From: Actinidia chinensis
Lineage: Eukaryota > Streptophyta > Magnoliopsida > Ericales > Actinidiaceae
Length of the DNA: 11,496 bases
NCBI GenBank assembly: GCA_009663005.1
Contig: VIGQ01001771.1
Location: 60,001 to 71,496 of the forward strand
Reading direction: 5' to 3'
The translations under genes were made by a program, and so were the position numbers. How positions within the stretch are numbered: the first letter of the stretch is position 1; every line of letters begins with the position of its first letter. The notes beneath the pieces were generated by a model. The model was given only the letters and a program-made list of their open reading frames with translations, had not been told where the DNA came from and did not search any database. Of the stretch, positions 8,589 through 11,496 are shown one piece after another.

Positions 8589-8934
8589 GCCACGACTAGC
8601 AAAAAATGGACAGCATACAATGGACATGACGTTGTTATATGATAACGAAGTTTAATGTGGCTTGTCAAAATTATTTATTCATAAGATAAGCCCACAGTAC
8701 TGGAGTTAGCAGAATAGGTATTTAGATTAGATGTATACAATTGTGTCAGACTGGTCAGAGCACGTCACGTTAAGCGATAGCACAGTACAACACAAGAAGG
8801 GACGAGACACGAATGGGTGGATTTGGCCTCATTGTTTATTAAATGGGTATAACACGAACACTATAACACACAAAAATAAATTAATCGGGCACACGACAAC
8901 TCATTGACATCTCTAATTTAAGGAACTTCTTTTT
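8589..8934. other. Repeat-like intergenic DNA rich in ACACGA words
   Basis: No gene is seen. About 8795-8915 has words such as GACACGAA, TAACACGAACAC, GGGCACACGACAA and GACATCTCTA, a texture familiar from dispersed plant repeats. I cannot define ends or a family. Confidence 0.4.
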
Positions 8935-9097
8935 AGTTTATCACTCCAATTTTTGTTTTATGTGTTTTCTTTTTTATTATGAAAGTTGTGTTACCTACGG
9001 TATTTATCACAAAATTATAGTTAATTTTTATTTATAAGTCCAAATAACTTAAAAATACTGATAAAAACTAATTTTTAATAGGCCTTATTTTTGAAAT
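8935..9097. repeat. Direct repeat copy 1
   Basis: It starts AGTTTAT...TTTTTGTTTTATG...TTTCTTTTTTAT and ends with TTTTTATTTATAAGTC, an AACTT-AAAATACT block and TTTTAATAGG..TTATTTTT. It matches 9333-9449 in the same orientation, but carries about 45 extra bases in the middle (near 8984-9030). It is probably a fragment of a dispersed element. Confidence 0.6.
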
Positions 9098-9332
9098 AAT
9101 AGATTTTGTCGTAAAATCAAAAACAAAAGGACCAGGATTCTCTACGGTTCATACTTGGAGTGAACCGCTGGTTTAGAAAGAAGTAAACGAGTAGTTTTAA
9201 TTATCATCAAATAAAGCATTTGGATTTAATTAGAAAAATTAAAATTACGAGCTCCTGTTTTTTAGGAAAAACAGGTGAAAACCTGATTCTTTTTGTGTGC
9301 TTACCTTCCCTAGTATTTATATGATATTGTTT
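9098..9332. other. Spacer between direct repeats, with a small hairpin
   Basis: No gene is seen. A perfect 9-bp stem CCTGTTTTT (9254-9262) / AAAAACAGG (9267-9275) with a 4-base loop lies near GAGCTCCTG. It is not followed by a T run in a setting that would suggest a terminator, and its role is unknown. Confidence 0.5.
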
Positions 9333-9449
9333 CAGTTTATTTACTACAAATTTTGTTGATTTTCGTTTCTTTTTTATACTTTTTATTTATAAGTCAAACA
9401 CAACTTCAAAATACTAATAAAAATAAATTTTAATAGGTTTTATTTTTAA
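9333..9449. repeat. Direct repeat copy 2, cut by the LTR
   Basis: This is the same repeat as 8935-9097: TTTTTATTTATAAGTC, AACTTCAAAATACT, TTTTAATAGG and TTATTTTT appear in the same order. The match stops at about 9448, exactly where a TG that could start the LTR follows. In copy 1 the sequence continues differently, so the break may mark the retrotransposon insertion. Confidence 0.6.
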
Positions 9450-10037
9450 TGAGGGGTAAAATGAACAAAGCTATTCATCTCGCCCATGCACTCTGTTCTC
9501 TTCTCTCTATCTCGCCCTCCTTTAGATGAAACTCAGAAGCTCGTCTCTATCCATCTCGGCAAAGGGTGAGGTTGAACGCCGCTTTCCCGATGACGCTACC
9601 TCCACATAGAGTCCAGCTGCATGAGACCTTTTTTCCACCATGTCTCCTATAATTGCAGCTTATTCTTCATATGGCATTCTCCTATTTTTAGTCCGATATC
9701 TCCGGATCTCCTTCCATACTTATCTGTCTGAAGATCATGCCAAGGTTTCCTTTCATGGCTCTCCATTCTCCAACTATAAAATGGCCGCTCCCCCATCATT
9801 CAAAGGTATGCCAACACTCTTGTTTAATTTCAAAGAGCTCTCGTACTTTGTTCTGCCTAGCTTAATCTCGCCTTGATCTGATTCCTACGCCAGAGGGGTT
9901 TTAAGCGATCTCACCCAAAACGGTGATGTTTGTTCCCTTGCTTGGATAGATTACCTGAGTTATTGTCGAGGTCCTGAACCAAGGTAAAAGAGCGATTCTG
10001 ACTGTTAGTTGCTGGCCCCTAGATTTTTACCACAACA
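9450..10037 (+). mobile_element. 5' LTR of a Ty3/gypsy retrotransposon
   Basis: The right end is well placed: it finishes in ACAACA (10037), three bases before a primer-binding site. The left end at TG (9450) is inferred from loss of repeat homology there, giving a 588-bp LTR. Inside is a TATA box TATAAAA at 9775-9781 in CAACTATAAAATGG, followed by a C-rich CTCCCCCATCATTC stretch, the usual LTR core promoter arrangement. An open frame at 9640-9876 lies inside it and is not thought to be coding. The 3' LTR and the flanking duplication are not in the window, so the left end is provisional. Confidence 0.65.
9775..9781 (+). promoter_or_regulatory. TATA box of the LTR
   Basis: TATAAAA, placed about 260 bp before the LTR's right end, would start the retroelement transcript about 30 bp downstream and leave a long R-U5 leader. 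The placement agrees with the gypsy LTR layout. Confidence 0.6.
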
Positions 10038-10040
10038 GTT

Positions 10041-10058
10041 TGGCGCCGTCTGTGGGAA
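10041..10058 (+). other. Primer-binding site of the retrotransposon
   Basis: TGGCGCCGTCTGTGGGAA lies three bases after the LTR end. The motif, preceded by GTT, is a common plant gypsy PBS form; its first nine bases fit the 3' end of a tRNA-Asp-like primer. The later bases fit less well, so the primer identity is uncertain. Confidence 0.8.
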
Positions 10059-10125
10059 TTAAAGTTCTCTAATTTCTATGCACTTGCACAACTGTTTATT
10101 ACCTAGGCTGAGTACTAGTAGCCCT

Positions 10126-11280
10126 ATGGGTAACCGAGCTCATACGATGGCAGGTAGTAACAAAGCTCCAAATCTAGAGGGTCTCCACCGTGAATGCATG
10201 GGATTGTCGAGCAGATCCGAATCATGAATGAGAATAATGTCGTCTAATACAACACCTCGCCACGAACAACCCACCACCTTCGCAGTACCTATCCCACCTG
10301 AAGTTGAACGATCTTGCAGTTCTCGCGATTAGGGGACCGTGAATCCCGAAGTTGTTAAAGCACTGGTAGGGTCTAAAATTGACAACTCGATCGCCTAGCG
10401 TACGATCTAGGCAAGAAAAAAGCCCTATTTTGTAGGCATTCAAGTCATCTAGCAGGACTCGCGAAGTAGGGGACGAAGCGATAGAGAAGAGGATCGTCAC
10501 CGGGATGACAGGAGTCAATACGCCGAGATAGATCCATCACTCAGAAGATCGGGAATCTAGACGCCCATATTGATGCCATCAACACCAACACAAATGCTCT
10601 AGTTACTGTGGACGCTCTAGTACGATAGGTTGAGCCCCCATTCACAGATAGGATAATGAGGGCAAAAGTTTCATCTAAGTTCAAACTACCATCCTAGCTC
10701 GGAACGTATGAAGGGAAGACCAACCCTATGAACCACCTTGACTCATATAGAAATTTGATGATATTATAAGGATATTCAGATAAGGTGATAAGCAAAGCTT
10801 TCTCAGCAACGTTGAAGGGCTTAGCAAGAACCTGGTTCAAAAAATGGTCTCCAGGAACTATTGGTTCATTTGGCGAGCTGAGTAGGCTCTTTGTTGCCAA
10901 TTTCATGAGTTACCAAATTAGGCAGAGAAATGCGTCCTGCCTATTCATAATTCACCAAAAGGAAAGGGAAAGTTTGAAAGACTATGTCAAGAGATTCAAC
11001 CAGGTCGTGTTAGAGGTAGAGGGCGCTAGTGACAAGGTAATGGTCATGGCGATGATGGAAGGACTACGCCCTGGTCCGTTATTTGACTCCCTTTCCAAGA
11101 ATGTTTTGAAAACCAATTGGCACTCCAAAGTAAGGCCGAAAAATACATTGTTATGGAAGAATTAGTTGAGTCCAAGCGCAGAAGGCGAGGGAGAGAAGAA
11201 TATAATAGGAAAGAGCCTGAAGTGAGGTGACCTGACTACAAAGATGAGGTAAAGAGCAGGAGATCAGACCGAGATCTTGG
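10126..11280 (+). pseudogene. Degenerate gag of a Ty3/gypsy (Tat-like) retrotransposon
   Basis: Gag forms the particle that packages element RNA. ATG at 10126 (MGNRAHTMAG) is a possible start, but the first 450 bases are badly broken. From about 10570 the frame reads NLDAHIDAINTNTNALV, PFTDRIM and SKFKLPS, then the Retrotrans_gag core: [17 protein letters not shown] (10791-10841), [29 protein letters not shown] and [19 protein letters not shown] (to 11104). A one-base shift near 11110 leads to [18 protein letters not shown] and an Arg-rich basic tail. In-frame stops lie at 10626-10628, 10695-10697, 10767-10769 and 11228-11230. The zinc knuckle, protease and polymerase that should follow are absent, because sequence homology ends at about 11280. 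The closest group is judged from the core sequence by eye. Confidence 0.88.
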
Positions 11281-11496
11281 CGAGAGGCTCTACCTCTATC
11301 CACTTAGTGAAGTAATCGATGGCGACAATCAAGAACTTTCTTTGCAAAGGAGCTTGAGACAATGGTACAGGTATATCAACTCCCCATTGGGTGAATGGCC
11401 ATGGGCTAGTTATTGGTACCATCTCAGTATGAGGGAGGTGACTCACCAGAGCAAACCTTTGGCATTTGTCACATCTTCTCGTGTATTCGCAGCATC
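11267..11496 (-). pseudogene. Inverted integrase fragment of a Ty3/gypsy element
   Basis: The minus strand is open from the window edge and encodes the end of the integrase zinc-binding domain (YTRRCDKCQRF, with the CxxC pair near 11473-11461). It is followed by the start of the RVE core: ITSPWPFTQWGVDI, whose Asp is the expected first catalytic residue, and IVAIDYFTKWIEVEPLAKIS. It stops at about 11267 in TGA, where homology is lost, so the second catalytic Asp and the Glu are missing. It faces the plus-strand gag, so it is not part of that element's normal gag-pol order. Because it runs off the window, the rest of this copy may lie to the right. Confidence 0.87.

Noticed and set aside
9640..9876. 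78-codon plus-strand open frame
   Set aside because: It lies within the LTR, spans its TATA box and has no known protein signature.
10222..10518. 98-codon minus-strand open frame
   Set aside because: It is antisense to the degraded 5' half of gag and shows no recognisable domain.

Overview
The window is nuclear DNA of a flowering plant, most likely a dicot. The evidence is a receptor kinase whose intron has GT..AG ends, a WAG-type AGC VIII kinase (a plant-only class with a DFD motif), a Ty3/gypsy retrotransposon with a plant-type primer-binding site, MITE-like elements and long AT-rich spacers. The sequence does not allow a species call. I see no intact protein-coding gene and no RNA gene.

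Layout. 1-1742 (+): the 3' part of a leucine-rich-repeat receptor kinase closest to Arabidopsis At1g17230 (LRR XI group), cut by the window edge. It is broken by about a dozen single-base indels and one in-frame stop, but its intron keeps proper splice ends. 1743-3761: intergenic, with only a short direct repeat and a hairpin. 3762-5079 (-): a decayed, nearly full-length WAG1/WAG2-like protein kinase, recognisable only when its reading frames are followed across several frameshifts. Its upstream side holds a GA/CT microsatellite. 5920-6060: promoter-like sequence with MSA-like, E2F-like and CCAAT motifs but no gene behind it. 6077-6791: an AT-rich foldback structure with nested inverted arms. 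7290-7343: a TATA-type promoter-like stretch that runs straight into a 1,239-bp PIF/Harbinger-type non-autonomous element (7347-8585, TAA target duplication). 8589-9449: repeat-derived AT-rich DNA with a pair of direct repeats. 9450-11280 (+): the 5' end of a Ty3/gypsy retrotransposon (LTR, primer-binding site, degenerate gag). 11267-11496 (-): an integrase fragment of the same broad class in inverted orientation, so two retroelement pieces meet tail to tail.

The genes do not form a working pathway. The window is best read as a gene graveyard being filled by transposons: two unrelated kinase genes decayed tail to tail, and the 5.9-11.5 kb half is mostly mobile DNA. I found no new biological system. 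The points most worth checking are whether the dense indels are true decay or assembly error, the clean PIF/Harbinger-like element with its internal repeat architecture, the orphan S-phase-type promoter, and the gag/integrase junction.
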